NCBI GenBank assembly: GCA_933207985.1
Contig: OW240912.1
Coordinates: 256,651,847-256,715,846 of the forward strand
DNA: 64,000 nucleotides
Direction: 5' to 3'
Origin: Pelobates cultripes
Taxonomy: Eukaryota > Chordata > Amphibia > Anura > Pelobatidae
The translations under genes and the position numbers were made by a program. The stretch's first letter is position 1. Each line of letters starts with the position of its first letter. The notes beneath the pieces were generated by a model that made no database searches, was not told where the DNA came from, and saw nothing but the letters and a program-made list of their open reading frames with translations. This document shows, piece by piece, positions 22,827-33,449 of the stretch.

Positions 22827-25309
22827 AATAGCTTTGGGTGTATTCCATCAGGTCCCATTGACTTATTTGTCTTTACTTTTGACAGTTGAAATAGAACCTC
22901 TTCCTCTGTAAACTCACGTGTAATAAATGACTCATTTATCCTTTTTCTCAACTCAGCTCCCTTTCCTTCATTTTCATGTGTAAATACAGAACAAAAATAT
23001 TCATTGAGGCAGTCAGCTAGACCTTTATCCTCTTCTACATACCTTCCTTCTTTTGTTTTTAATCTAACTAATCCTTGTTTTACTTTTCTTTTTGTAACGG
23101 ACCGTTTTGCACATAAGGGGTAAAAACCGTTTAGGCGTCCCCCTTTCCAGAGATGCAGGCACAGCTACTGCAGAACACCAATCCGCCGAACAGGAAACCA
23201 TATGAATGCTGTAAACAGCCGAATAGGAAAAACCATACGAATAGGTTTACACTCCTAGAAGTCGAACTGGAACAGCATACAATAAATCCCCCCAAGAACG
23301 AGACAAAGCTCCGTGTTGAGGGTCAAGCAGTGAACAGGCAGAGCTGTGGGTTTATTGTGCTTATGTACACATTCTTACATATTAGTAGCACCCACAGGGT
23401 TTTGGAACACAACCAATAAACACATACAATACACTCAGACACTCCCACACAAATTCCTCCCCTCTGCATGTGATTCAATTACCTTACACAATGGGTAATG
23501 TAATTTAGCACAAGCAAGAAATACAATTTTTCCACATTATTCATAACTTGAAAAGTATGCATCACATTCACATTTTCAGAATCAGCATACTCCAAATACA
23601 AACATACGTCAAAATCATACAAATTGGTCCAGTGGTTCAAAAGATAGATCGTAGTCCTTTGTGACCAAAGGAAGCATGGCTTTTCTGCCCAAAACCAGTT
23701 CCACAGAGTCTTCTATCCTGGAGATAATTAGAAGTAATCCAATTATCTCCAAAGACAGAGGCAAAACTCCATTGAACACATGGCAGCAAAAGACAGTAAA
23801 ATACAATAAAATACACAATACATTGACATAAAATACAGACATGCAACATATGCCCAGATAGCTTAGGTCTGAGCGCACATTATTACTGAATGGCGCTCAG
23901 AGCACACACATACAGTTCAATTGCCATGGAGCCAAAGTCTTTCCCATAGTCTTTCATTATACGAATGGGCTCCATGGCATAGCTATCTGGGGTATCACTG
24001 CTCAAACAGGGCAAGCACCAAATGATCCGGCTTTCTTGTCTTTGCAGGGGAAAATCAAGCCTTTTAACATGGGGCCATAATCCAAAGGCAACAGGCGAGC
24101 AACCCGGCTTCTCCGATGCAATGTGGCGAGATTGCTCTCGTCACACTTTTCTCATTTATGTATCTAAAAAATGTTTTATCCCCCTTTTTTACTGACTGTG
24201 CTATTTTCTCTTCTGTGTGTGATTTGGAAGCTCTTATAACTTGCTTAGCCTCTTTCTGCCTAATCTTATAGATCATTTTGTCTTCCTCACTCTGGTTTTT
24301 TTATAATTCCTAAATGCTAACTTTTTGTTTTTAACTATTTTGGCCACATCTGTGGAGTACCACAGTGGTTTCTTGAATTTTTTGCTTTTACTGACAAGCC
24401 TAATGCAATTTTCTGTTGCCTTCAATAGTGCAACTTTTAAATAATCCCATTTCTCTTGGACTCCATTTAAATTGCTCCAGTCTGATAATGACTCCTCTAC
24501 CCATATTCTAATTTTAGAAAAGTCTGTTTTTCTAAAGTCTAAAACTTTTGTTTTTGTGTGGTGTAACTCAGTCACTGTTCTTATATTAAACCACACTGAC
24601 TGATGATCACTGGATCCTAAACTTTCACCTACAGTAATATCTGATACCAAATCTCCATTTGTTAACACTAAATCTAGTATGGCCTCTTTACGAGTTGGCT
24701 CCTCAACAACTTGTTTTAGAGACAATCCCAGTAGGGAGTTTAGAATATGTGTGCTCCTGGCACAAGTAGCTAATTTTGTTTTCCAATTTACATCAGGAAG
24801 ATTAAAGTCACCATGATGATAACTTCCCCCTTCATTGTCATTTTAGCTATTTCCTCAACTAGTAGATTATCTAACTCTTCAATTTGTCCTGGGGGCCTAT
24901 AAATCACACCTACTCGAGTTACTGTGTGATTACCAAATTCTAACGTAACCCAAACGGACTCTAGGTTTTCCTCACTAACTTATATTAGGCTAGATTTTAT
25001 GCTATCCTTCACATACAAGGCCACCCCTCCCCCTTTCTTGCCTTTCCTATCTTTCCTATATAAAGAGTACCCTGGTATTGCTATGTCCCAGTCATTTTCC
25101 TCATTGTACCATTTCTCAGTAACAGCGACTAAATCTACACTATCAGTTGCCATTATTACCACAAGTTCATGGATCTTATTCCCTAAACTGCAAGCATTTG
25201 TAGACATGACTCTAAGCTTATCATTTTTTAACACACTTGCTACAGGCACCTTCTGTCCTTGTTTTGGGGGACAATTGGATTGATGTTTTATCGCCCTTTT
25301 GCCCCCCAC
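22827..25309 (-). pseudogene. CR1 LINE ORF2, endonuclease and start of RT
   Basis: In minus-strand order: APE-type endonuclease (LRVMSTNACSLGNKIHEL, VDLVAVTEKWYNEEN, RKGKKGGGVALYVKD). Then come the C-terminal endonuclease/linker with LDLVLTN, GSSDHQSVWFNI and WYSTDVAK (24273-24725), the KTFFRYINEK segment, and the pre-RT region up to KSMGPDGIHPKLLK (22827-23092). The ORF is broken at 23093-24145 by a solo LTR, across which the frame continues when one duplication copy is removed. Frameshifts lie near 24270, 24750 and 24980. All later RT motifs are missing because the sequence passes into the Penelope-like part. Confidence 0.88.
23093..24145 (-). mobile_element. Solo LTR, Gmr1-type gypsy, 1053 bp
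   Basis: It has TG...CA ends (minus strand TGTGACGAGAGC to GGTCCGTTACA) and a 5-bp duplication CTTTT at 23088-23092 and 24146-24150. Inside are the long hairpin AGATAGC..GCTATCTGG (about 23855-23995), with GCTCCATGG arms, and the reverse complement of the CCTCAACACGGAGCTTTGTC 3' block near 23302-23321. It is inserted in the CR1 ORF2 of the composite element. Confidence 0.93.
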
Positions 25310-25526
25310 CCCTCCTAGTTTAAATACATCCTAGCAAAACCTCTGAACTGCTCACTGAGAACATTTGTTCCCTTTTGAGAAAGATGCAAACCTTCTATTT
25401 TTGTACAGCTTATCTCCAATCCAAATAGAGCTACCATGAGAAATAAAGCCAAATCCTTGCTCCCGACACCATTCACCAAGTCAGAAATTAAAGTCCCTAA
25501 TACGCATCCGCCTGTCATTCTGAGTG

Positions 25527-26462
25527 TTATGCACAGGCAGAACTTGACAGTGTGGAAGCAACCTGCAGTATATCATTGGCAAAAGCACTAAAAACTTCCT
25601 TAACCTCTGAAACCTCATTGCAAGCCAAGTCATTTGTCCCTAGATGGACAAGTACATCCAATTCCCCTTCCTGCTTTGCTTGCTTAACAATATTACAGAT
25701 ACGTCTCCTGTCTCTGTGAGCAGTAGCTCCGGGAAGACACCTCACAAGACCACCATTGTCCATCTTCACACCTCTTATAATGGAATCCCCCAACAACTGC
25801 TTTCTATTAGGCCTCACCATAGTCTCCAAGCCGGTCTCCACAACACCACTAGCCTCAGTGCCTCTCTCCACAACACCACTAGCCTCAGTGCCTATCTCCA
25901 CAACACCACTAGCCTCAGTGCCTCTCTCCACAACACCACTAGCCTCAGTGCCTCTCTCCACAATACCACTAGCCTTAGTGCCTCTATCCACAATACCACT
26001 AGCCTCAGTGCCTCTCTCCACAACACCATTAGCCTCAGTGCCTCTCTCCACAATACCACTAGCCTCAGTGCCACTCTCCACAATACCACTAGCCTCAGTG
26101 CCTCTCTCCACAACACCACTAGCCTCAGTGCCTCTCTCCACAACACCATTACACTCTGAAAGTGCAGAAAATGAATTATGAAGAGCAACAGACTGTGCAA
26201 AATGCCTTTTATCCACAACTCTAAGTCTACCAGATCCTACAGTAATCCATCTGCCATTCCTAGTATGTCTCTGCGGCAGTGGCTTTGCAGCAGTTCCAGT
26301 CTGAGTTTGTTCACCAGATAATTTACAAATCTCAGACTTCAAAAATACAATCTCCTGCCGCAAGATAGAGAACTGTCTACATATTAGACAACAACCAAAC
26401 CTCCAAAAAGTGGAACGTGAAACAAATGCATAGCAACTATTACACTGAACTAAGTCTGCCAT
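25527..26462 (-). pseudogene. CR1 LINE ORF1, GDSL/SGNH esterase-like protein
   Basis: I chose the Met at 26462 (MADLVQCNSCYAF), since CNSCY starts the N-terminal Cys-rich motif usual for CR1 ORF1; an upstream Met at 26489 is in frame. The order is a CxxC..CCLIC metal-binding-like region, a short coiled coil (LRQEIVFLKSEI), a basic stretch, ten tandem GVVERGTEAS decapeptides, then the esterase domain. That domain has the Ser block LLGDSIIRGV and the block LVHLGTNDL. CR1 ORF1 proteins of this type bind nucleic acid or lipid during retrotransposition. The frame stops at 25527 and related residues continue in another frame to about 25315, so a frameshift is likely. Confidence 0.9.
25837..26155. 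repeat. 30-bp minisatellite inside CR1 ORF1
   Basis: The unit CTCTCCACAACACCACTAGC plus CTCAGTGC(CT) is repeated about ten times with a 30-bp period, so the reading frame is kept. Each unit encodes G-V/I-V-E-R-G-T-E-A-S/N. Confidence 0.95.
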
Positions 26463-26529
26463 TCCAATGAGGATAATAATTGAAATCAAACAAATCTTAA
26501 CTTTGTATTTATCCTCCTGAATACCTCAG

Positions 26530-26942
26530 ATTACCTCCAGTTTATCTCCAGAATATCTCCAACTACACACTTAGAAACAGCACTTAGAAGTAGCAACCAA
26601 GCTATATTAGCCAAGCTAATGACAACAGCCCTTACATAACTCCTAAAATCATCACCCACTCGGAATGTGTAGGCCTCTGCTTATTTGCAAACAATAGCTA
26701 ATTTAAACAGCAATCAATAGCAAGTAATCTAATCAAATGCCTTATAATTACCAACAGGAATTCAAACCTTGTGCAATCAGTAACCTTTTCCTACAGATGA
26801 ATCTTACCTGTAACAGTAGAAAAGAAAGCTCTTAGCACAACTCTTAGACAGTTGAAGCTTCTGTAAAACTCTCCAGAATATCTCCAGCTACACACTTAGG
26901 AACAGCACTTAGAAGTAGCAACCAAGATATATAGTATTGCAT
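26530..26942 (-). promoter_or_regulatory. CR1 5' UTR with duplicated module
   Basis: A ~65-bp segment containing CTCCAGAATATCTCCA, ACACACTTAG and AGTAGCAACCAAG occurs at about 26538-26604 and again at 26871-26937, about 333 bp apart. It sits directly 5' of ORF1 on the minus strand, where CR1 internal promoters lie. A promoter role is inferred from position only. Confidence 0.5.
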
Positions 26943-27292
26943 CTGAGGAAGACCCAATCGAAACGCATTGTGCTTATCCAGTTTTTATTTCTAAATAAAA
27001 TACTTTATTTATATTAAAATACTTTAATATATTTTATTTTTGTTCCTGAATTTATCCAGACAGAATTTGATTCTTGTTTCTGGGGGACCATTCCAACTAC
27101 AGTACAGAGTATTCTACATGCTACTACAGTAGAGAGCCGACTTATATGGCTCTCTAAAGTGTGAGTGCTCCTAATCATTTTTCATACCAGTTATTGGTTT
27201 ATGCATATTGCCCTATGATAGCTGTCTATGTTACAGATTATCTCATCAAGCATCCATTGTGTGCGCAAAACCACCTTTTCCTGTATCCATTT
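26943..27292. repeat. Right arm of ~345-bp inverted repeat
   Basis: Partner of 21202-21541 in opposite orientation. It ends exactly at the 16-bp target duplication, while the left arm is separated from its duplication copy by 123 bases. One ~15-bp duplication (ATTAAAATACTTTAATAT region) accounts for the length difference. Confidence 0.95.
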
Positions 27293-28185
27293 ATACAATC
27301 AGCTTACACTCCTGGCAATCAGCATACAATCCAATTCCCCCAATAACGAGATGACACTTCGTTTTGAGGTCAAGCAGAACTGACTGTACTGGCACATACA
27401 GACTCTTTTATTCACAATCCACAAACCTAGTACTGCCCACAGGGTTTTGAAATACAACCAATCAATCCGTACAATACACACAGACACTCCCACACAAAAT
27501 CCTCCCCTCTGCCTGTGATATGATAACTGAACACAATGGGTAATATAATATCACAGGCAGAGAAATACAGTTTTTACAAAATATTAATAACTTCCAAAAT
27601 ATACATGTTATTCACATAAAACATACATTTTCAGAATTCGCATGCTTGAAATATACACATACTCAAAAATCATGGCAATCGGTTCAGGGGTTAAAAAGTT
27701 AAGGGAAAGTCCTTTTTGACCAAATGAAGCATGTTTTTTCTGCCCAAAACCAGTTCCACAGAGTCTTTTATCCTGGAGATAATTGGGAAGTAATCCAATT
27801 ATCTCCAAGGACAGAGGCAAAACTCCATTAGCCACACGGTAGCAAAATACAATAAAATACATAACAATATATAACTGTGCAGCTATTGCATAAAACGGGT
27901 ACATTCAACATATCCCCAGATAGCTTAGATCTGAGCTCAAATTATTACTGAATGGCAAATACAGTTCAATTGCCATGGAGCCAAAGTCTTTCACATAATC
28001 TTTCATTATACGAATGGGCTCCATGGCATAGCTATCTGGGGTAACACTGCTCACTTAGGGAAAGTACCGAATGACCCGGCTTTCGGGTCCTTGCAGGGGA
28101 AAATCCAGCATTTCAACATAGGGCAGGAGGCTGGCAATCAGTCTTCTCCAATGCCCAGTGGCAAGGTCGGTTTCGCCACATAAAT

Positions 28186-28615
28186 TTGCACACACACTTT
28201 CTTTCTAGCTATCTATCTCTAAATCTATTTCGATCTATTTCTTTCTTTCTATCTATCTCTATCTATTTCTTTCTATCTATTTCTCTCTATTTATTTCTAT
28301 TTCTTTCTTTCTATCTATCTATCTATATATCTATCTATCAATCTATTTATCTGTCTATCTATTTATTTCTATCTATCTATCTATGTATCTATCTATTTCT
28401 ATCTATCTATCTGTCTATCTCTCTCTCTATCTATCTTTTTCGTTCTATTTCTTTTTATCTATTTCTCTCTATCTATTTCTTTCTATCTATCTATTTCTAG
28501 CTATCTATCTATCTACTTCTTTCTTTCTATCTATTTCTATCTATTTCTTTCTATCTATCTATCTATCTATCTATTTCTAGCTATCTATTTCTATATTTCT
28601 ATCTATCTATCTATC
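28186..28615. repeat. (TCTA)n-rich microsatellite tract
   Basis: Compound TCTA/TTTC repeats of 400 bp, directly followed by an LTR terminus at 28616. Long open frames rich in Ser, Ile, Tyr and Leu are artefacts. Confidence 0.95.
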
Positions 28616-30292
28616 CGTAACGGACTCACCCATACTCCAACTGAGTACCTTCTGTTGATGGACGCTTCCTAGCTTGCGCTGAGGACCACAAGCACCAGGC
28701 GAACAACAACCGTTCAAATTGTCGAATGGCGTTCGAATTGTCAAATGAGTTGAAGTCTGAGAAGGTAAAACTTCAGCTGAATTTAAATGGCCGCCGCCAC
28801 GTGTTCTCCCTGCAGCTTACACTGCTGTTGGGGAGAGAGACTGGTTGTATCTCTCCCTGAAGGACACGCTGTTGCTGGGGTGCAGGGATGGAATACTATG
28901 CCATCTCTGCCCGCCATTCTGCTAGTGCCTGCAGATCCTTGATCAGTCCTTTCCTCATGAACTGTATACGTTTCTCAGTTGGGTTGGGTCCATAGAAAGC
29001 CAAGCACTCCTTGCTTGACTGCAAAAGAGCGCCATGCTTGCTCGGTGTCTCCAGGATGCTGCTCATCACGCTAGAAAGCCATCCCACCGCTACCACCAAT
29101 GTAACTGACTCACCCGTACTCCAACCGAGTACCTGCCATTGATGGACGCTTCCTAGTTTGCACCGAGGACCACAAGCACCGCACACCACAACCACCGTAG
29201 ACTCCACAACCGCCGTAACGTAACTGGTAGTCTTGCCGTCTTCCTTCACCCTGGATCAGCTTCTGTCTTCCAGGACTGTGTGGGAAAAGACCTCTTCCTT
29301 CCACCCTGTATGAACCTCCGACACCCAGGACTGTGTGGGGAAGACCTCTCCTCCAGGAGAGCGTATCAGGAACAGCTCTTAGAAGAGCTAAGTGATTAAA
29401 GCTCAAGGGAGTATGCAGAGCATGGCAATCCCCAGTGTGATTATAGCAGTTCCCTCCAATAACGAGACTAGGCTACGTATTGAGGGTCAAACAGGAACAG
29501 AATACACTGAGGCGTTATTGCTCTTATATACACATTTCTCCACAAGGTTACCACCCACGTGGGCCTTGTGGAACAACCAATCATAAACTGACACACAGTT
29601 AAACACATTTATTCCAGCAAAAATTCTCCCCTCTGCCTGTGATATAATTACTGAACACAATGGGTTAACGTAATTATCACAGGCAGGAAAATACAGTTTT
29701 TATACAATTTTTATAATTTTAAAAATATACATCTAATCTTAATAAAACTTACATTTTTATAACTAGCATAACTATGGGAACAACATATCCAAAATTCATG
29801 AGAATTGGTCCAGTGGTTCGAGAGATAGCTGGAAGTCATATTTTGACCGACCACACACGCACATTTTCATGCCCAACACAGTTCCAGAGAATCAGGCTGT
29901 GCGGCCGGTCTATTTCCCCTGTTAACGATAGTTCAAATAGGCGAACGGCAACCGTTCGAATTGTCAAACAAACTGTCGAAAAGCGTTTGAATTGTCGAAT
30001 GGCGTTTGAATTGTCGAATGAGTTGAAGTCTGGAGAAGGTAAAACTTCAACTGAATTTAAATGATTGCTGCCACGCGTTCATTTGTCGAATGGCGGCCAC
30101 TTCGACTACTTCGGCACTTAAAGTTGTAAACTTGCTCCAACACAATTTAAAGGGGCAGAAAAAGTACAATAAAATCTTGTATGCCCAAACAATGTTTTTA
30201 AAGGGCCAAATCTTCCAGGAGCCATAGTCACAAGGCAGGAGGCTGGCAATTAGTCCTCTCCAGGCACAAGTGGTGAAGGGCACTTCGTCACA
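28616..30292 (-). mobile_element. Internally deleted Gmr1-type element
   Basis: On the minus strand a complete 5' LTR (30292-29100, 1193 bp, TGTGACGAAGTGCC to CAGTTACA) is followed by the leader ATTGGTGGTAGCGGTGGGAT and about 200 bp of gag start with FYGPNPTEKRIQ (about 29060-28890). A jump to LTR-like sequence follows, ending at 28616 (CGTAACGGA). The gag start resembles WFGPNLTVELIQ in the element at 37040. Flanks are CTATC on both sides, but that lies in (TCTA)n and is weak as a duplication. Most of gag and all of pol are lost. Confidence 0.8.
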
Positions 30293-30480
30293 CTATCTAT
30301 CTATTTATTTCTCTCTATCTATCTATTTCTATCTATCTATCTATCTGCCTATTTCTATATATCAATCTATTTCTTTCTATCTATCTCTCTATCTATTTCT
30401 ATCTATATATTTCTATCTATCTATTTCTATCTATCTATTTTTTCTATCTATCTATCTATTTCTTTCTATCTATCTATCTA
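30293..30480. repeat. (TCTA)n-rich microsatellite tract
   Basis: Directly continues from the LTR terminus at 30292 and is followed by the 3' end of a CR1 LINE. Confidence 0.95.
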
Positions 30481-33010
30481 TTACATAGTTACATAGCTGA
30501 AAAGAGACTTGCGTCCATCAAGTTCAGCCTTCCTCACATCTAGTAGCTGTTTGAACATCTGTATGGACTCTGATAAAACCACTTCTTCAGGCAGAGAATT
30601 CCACATCCTTATTGTTCTTACACTAAAAAAAAACCTTTCCGTTGCCTTAGACAAAATCTTCTTTCTTCCAGTCTAAGCGCATGACCTCGTGTCCTACGTA
30701 AATTCCGGTTTGTGAAATAGATTTCCACACAATGGTTTGTATTGGCCCTGAATATATTTGTATAATGTTATCATATCCCCTCTCAGGCGATGTTTTTCTA
30801 AACTAAATAGGTTTACATTTGTTAATCTTTCTTCATAGCTGATATGTTCCATTCCTTTTATTAATTTTGTAGCCCACCTCTGCACTTTTTCTAGTGCCAT
30901 AATATCCTTCTTTAGAACAGGTGCCCAGAATTGCACAGCATATTCAATATGTGGTCTTACCAGTGATTTATAAAGAGGCAAAATGATATTCTCATCCCGA
31001 GAATGAATGCCCTTATTCATGCATGACAATACCTTACTGGCCTTAGCCACTGCTGATTGACATTGCACATTTTTGCATAGTTTGTTGTCTATAACAATTC
31101 CCAAGTCCTTTTCGTGTGTTGTTATCCCTAATTCGCTTCCATTAAGTGCATACGTTGCTTGTGCATTCTTTGCTCTGAAGTACATAACTTTGCATTTTTT
31201 AACATTACATTTCATCTGCCATTTGAGTGCCCAGTCCCCCAGTCTATCTGAATCCCTCTGCAGCAAAGTAATATCTTGCTCACATTTTATTTTTTTACGG
31301 AGTTTTGTGTTATCTGCAAACACTGAAACATGACTTTCAATGCTTTTTTCAAGATCATTTTTAAGCATGTTAAATAGAAGGGGTCCCAGAACAGAACACT
31401 GAGGGACACCACTTGTCACCTCTGTCCAGCTTGAAAATTTACCATTAATGTCAACTCTTTGTACTCTATTTTTAAACCAGTGTTCTACCCAAGAACAAGC
31501 ATTTTCATCTAGACCGATTTCCTTGAGTTTGAACACTAATCTATTGTGTGGAACTGTATCAAATGCCTTGGCAAAATCCAAATAGGTCACATTAACCTGC
31601 AACACCCTGATCTATACTTCTACTTACTTCTTTGTAGAATGCAATCAAGTTAGTTTGACATGACCTGTGCTTCATAAAACCATGCTGATTTTTGCTAATA
31701 ACCATGTTCTTCTCAAGGAATTCTTGAATATTATCCCTTAATAACCTTTCAAATATGTTCCCAGCCACAGAAGTTAAGCTCACAGGTCTATAATTTCCAG
31801 GCAAGGATTTTGAACCCTTTTTGAATATAGGAACCACATCTGCTTTCCCCCAATCGTCCTGAACACTTCCTGAAAAAAAAGAATCTTGAAATATTAAAAA
31901 CAGAGGTTCACTTATTTCTACACTTAGTTCCTTAAGTACTCGTGGATGGATACCTTCAGGCCCTGGAGCTTTTATTTATATTAAATTTATTTAGTTGCTG
32001 CAGCACCTTGTCTTGAGTTAACCAATTACAATTATTCTGCAAGTTTTTAGTAGCAATCATTTGCACATCTAATGCCATGGGTTCTTCCTTAATATATACG
32101 GAGGAGAAATAGTTATTTCAAATTCCTGCCTTTTCCTGGTCTTCATTAACTAACACCCCCATTTCAGTTTTTAGTGTACCTACACTTAAATCTTTTGTTT
32201 TTTTTAGAATTTATGTAGTTAAAGAATGCTTTGGGGTTGGTTTTGCTCTCTTTGGCTATCATTATTTCATTTTGAAGTTTAGCAATCTAATTGCCTTTTT
32301 GCACGCATTATTGGCTTCCTAATATCTTTTATAAGATGCATCTGATTTGTCTGATTTAAATGCTATAAATGCCATTTTCTTATTTTAATCTCTTGTTTTA
32401 CTTCTCTACTAAGCCACATTGGTTTTAATTTGTTTTTTTTATATTTATTTCCCAATGGTACACACTGAGAAATGTACCTTTCTAATATTTGTTGGAAGAT
32501 GTTCCATTTATCCTTAGTGTTCTTTTCACTAAAGAGTTTATGCCAGTCAATATATTGTAAAGCTGCCCTTAACTTATAGAAGTTGGCCTTTTTAAAATTA
32601 TATGTTTTAGTATACCCTATGTGCTTTAATTTTTTTGAGTTTATTTCAAAGGACACTATATTGTGATCACTATTTCCCAAGTGCTCACCTACTTGAATGT
32701 TGGTAAAAAGATCAACGTTGTTTGTTAAAACCAGGTCCAGACAAGCGTCCATTCTAGTTGGTGCTTGTACAAGTTGTGACATGAAGGTGTCATTTAACAA
32801 GTTTAAAAACCTTATTCCCTTTGCTTAGCTACTAGTCCCTCTGTCCCAATTTATGTCCGGGTAATTAAAATGTCCAATAATTAAAGTGTTACCCAGATTT
32901 GCAGCTTTCTCAATTTGCTCAAACAGCTGTTGTTCCTCGTCAATATTAACATTAGGTGGTTTATAACATATCAAAATCTCAAATCTGAGCTTCCAGAAAA
33001 GCCACTTGCA
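30481..33010 (-). mobile_element. 5'-truncated CR1 LINE (ORF2)
   Basis: The 3' end is TTACATAGTTACATAGCTGA (30481), a terminus common to frog CR1 copies. The minus-strand protein includes the endonuclease end (LIIGHFNYPDINWD at 32825-33061; LDLVLTN, GNSDHNIVSF at 32363-32800). RT blocks are [41 protein letters not shown] and FADNTKL at 30694-31837. The catalytic YADD box reads FADN, so one metal-binding Asp is lost, and frameshifts separate the segments near 31600, 31990 and 32360. No ORF1 remains. Confidence 0.9.
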
Positions 33011-33309
33011 CGCAACCGTCACAGTGGTATGGACCCTAGACAGGTACATCCAGGCATGCATACATGCAACAAGATGTGCATTGAGTCAAACCGCCAATCT
33101 TGCTAACACTCATTTCCCCAGATACAGAACAATGACTGAGCCAAATGTACACGTTGTGATCAAAACAAAAACTTGAATTTGCGCTATATGTCTGTTCAGG
33201 CGTAATTCGCCTCATTCATATTATGTGCACCCACACTTATTATATATCATTTTATTCAGGGGAAACAGGGCTTTTATTTAACATCAAATATTTAGGAATG
33301 AAACAAAAT
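33011..33309. other. Unassigned sequence
   Basis: About 300 bp between the CR1 5' truncation point and a small MITE. No feature recognised. Confidence 0.4.
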
Positions 33310-33313
33310 TTAA

Positions 33314-33384
33314 CCCCTTAAGAATACATGACGGATATATTCCGTCATGATTCCCTATATTCCAGAAGTTGTGTCCTTAAGGGG
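33314..33384. mobile_element. Short palindromic MITE with TTAA flanks
   Basis: The ends CCCCTTAAG (33314) and CTTAAGGGG (33384) are inverted, and TTAA occurs immediately outside both (33310-33313, 33385-33388). The centre holds ATGACGGATATATTCCGTCAT, another palindrome. TTAA duplication fits piggyBac-type mobilisation, an inference from the ends only. Confidence 0.6.
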
Positions 33385-33449
33385 TTAATATGAATAAAAT
33401 ATAAAAAAAATGGGAAAAAATAAGAATTAAAAAAAAAAATAGTTCTATG

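Larger units (their letters stand above)
21079..27292 (-). mobile_element. Composite CR1 / Penelope-like retroelement (6.2 kb)
   Basis: It is bounded by a 16-bp direct repeat ATACAATCAGCTTACA (21063-21078 and 27293-27308). In minus-strand order: an inverted-repeat arm (27292-26943), CR1 5' UTR, CR1 ORF1, CR1 ORF2 endonuclease and the first RT residues, a palindromic junction (22826-22784), the Penelope-type C-terminal GIY-YIG region, a 3' UTR, the second inverted arm (21541-21202), and 123 extra bases. The RT core is missing from both partners. The element interrupts a solo LTR and is interrupted by another LTR of that family. Whether it moved as a chimera or arose by CR1 insertion plus deletion cannot be decided from one copy. 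Confidence 0.8.
20897..28180 (-). mobile_element. Solo LTR, Gmr1-type gypsy, split by a 6.2-kb insertion
   Basis: The two parts, 20897-21078 and 27309-28180, together make 1054 bp once one insertion duplication is discounted. This is almost the same as the 1053-bp LTR at 23093-24145. On the minus strand it runs from TGTGGCGAAACCG to CCGTTACA. A 5-bp target duplication TAAAT lies at 20892-20896 and 28181-28185. It has the family hairpins near 27770-27810 and 27918-28045. No internal gag-pol remains, so it is a recombination-derived solo LTR. Confidence 0.9.

Noticed and set aside
25644..26181. Plus-strand Ser/Thr-rich repeat proteins, possibly antifreeze- or mucin-like
   Set aside because: They are antisense shadows of the 30-bp repeat in the minus-strand CR1 ORF1, which has recognisable esterase motifs.
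28186..28615. Long open frames of Ser/Tyr/Leu/Phe in several frames, looking like membrane proteins
   Set aside because: They are translations of (TCTA)n microsatellite in more than one frame; the same artefact occurs at 30293, 43032 and 45850.
33314..33384. Rho-independent terminator-like hairpin
   Set aside because: Bacterial terminators are not relevant here, and the TTAA-flanked symmetric ends fit a MITE.
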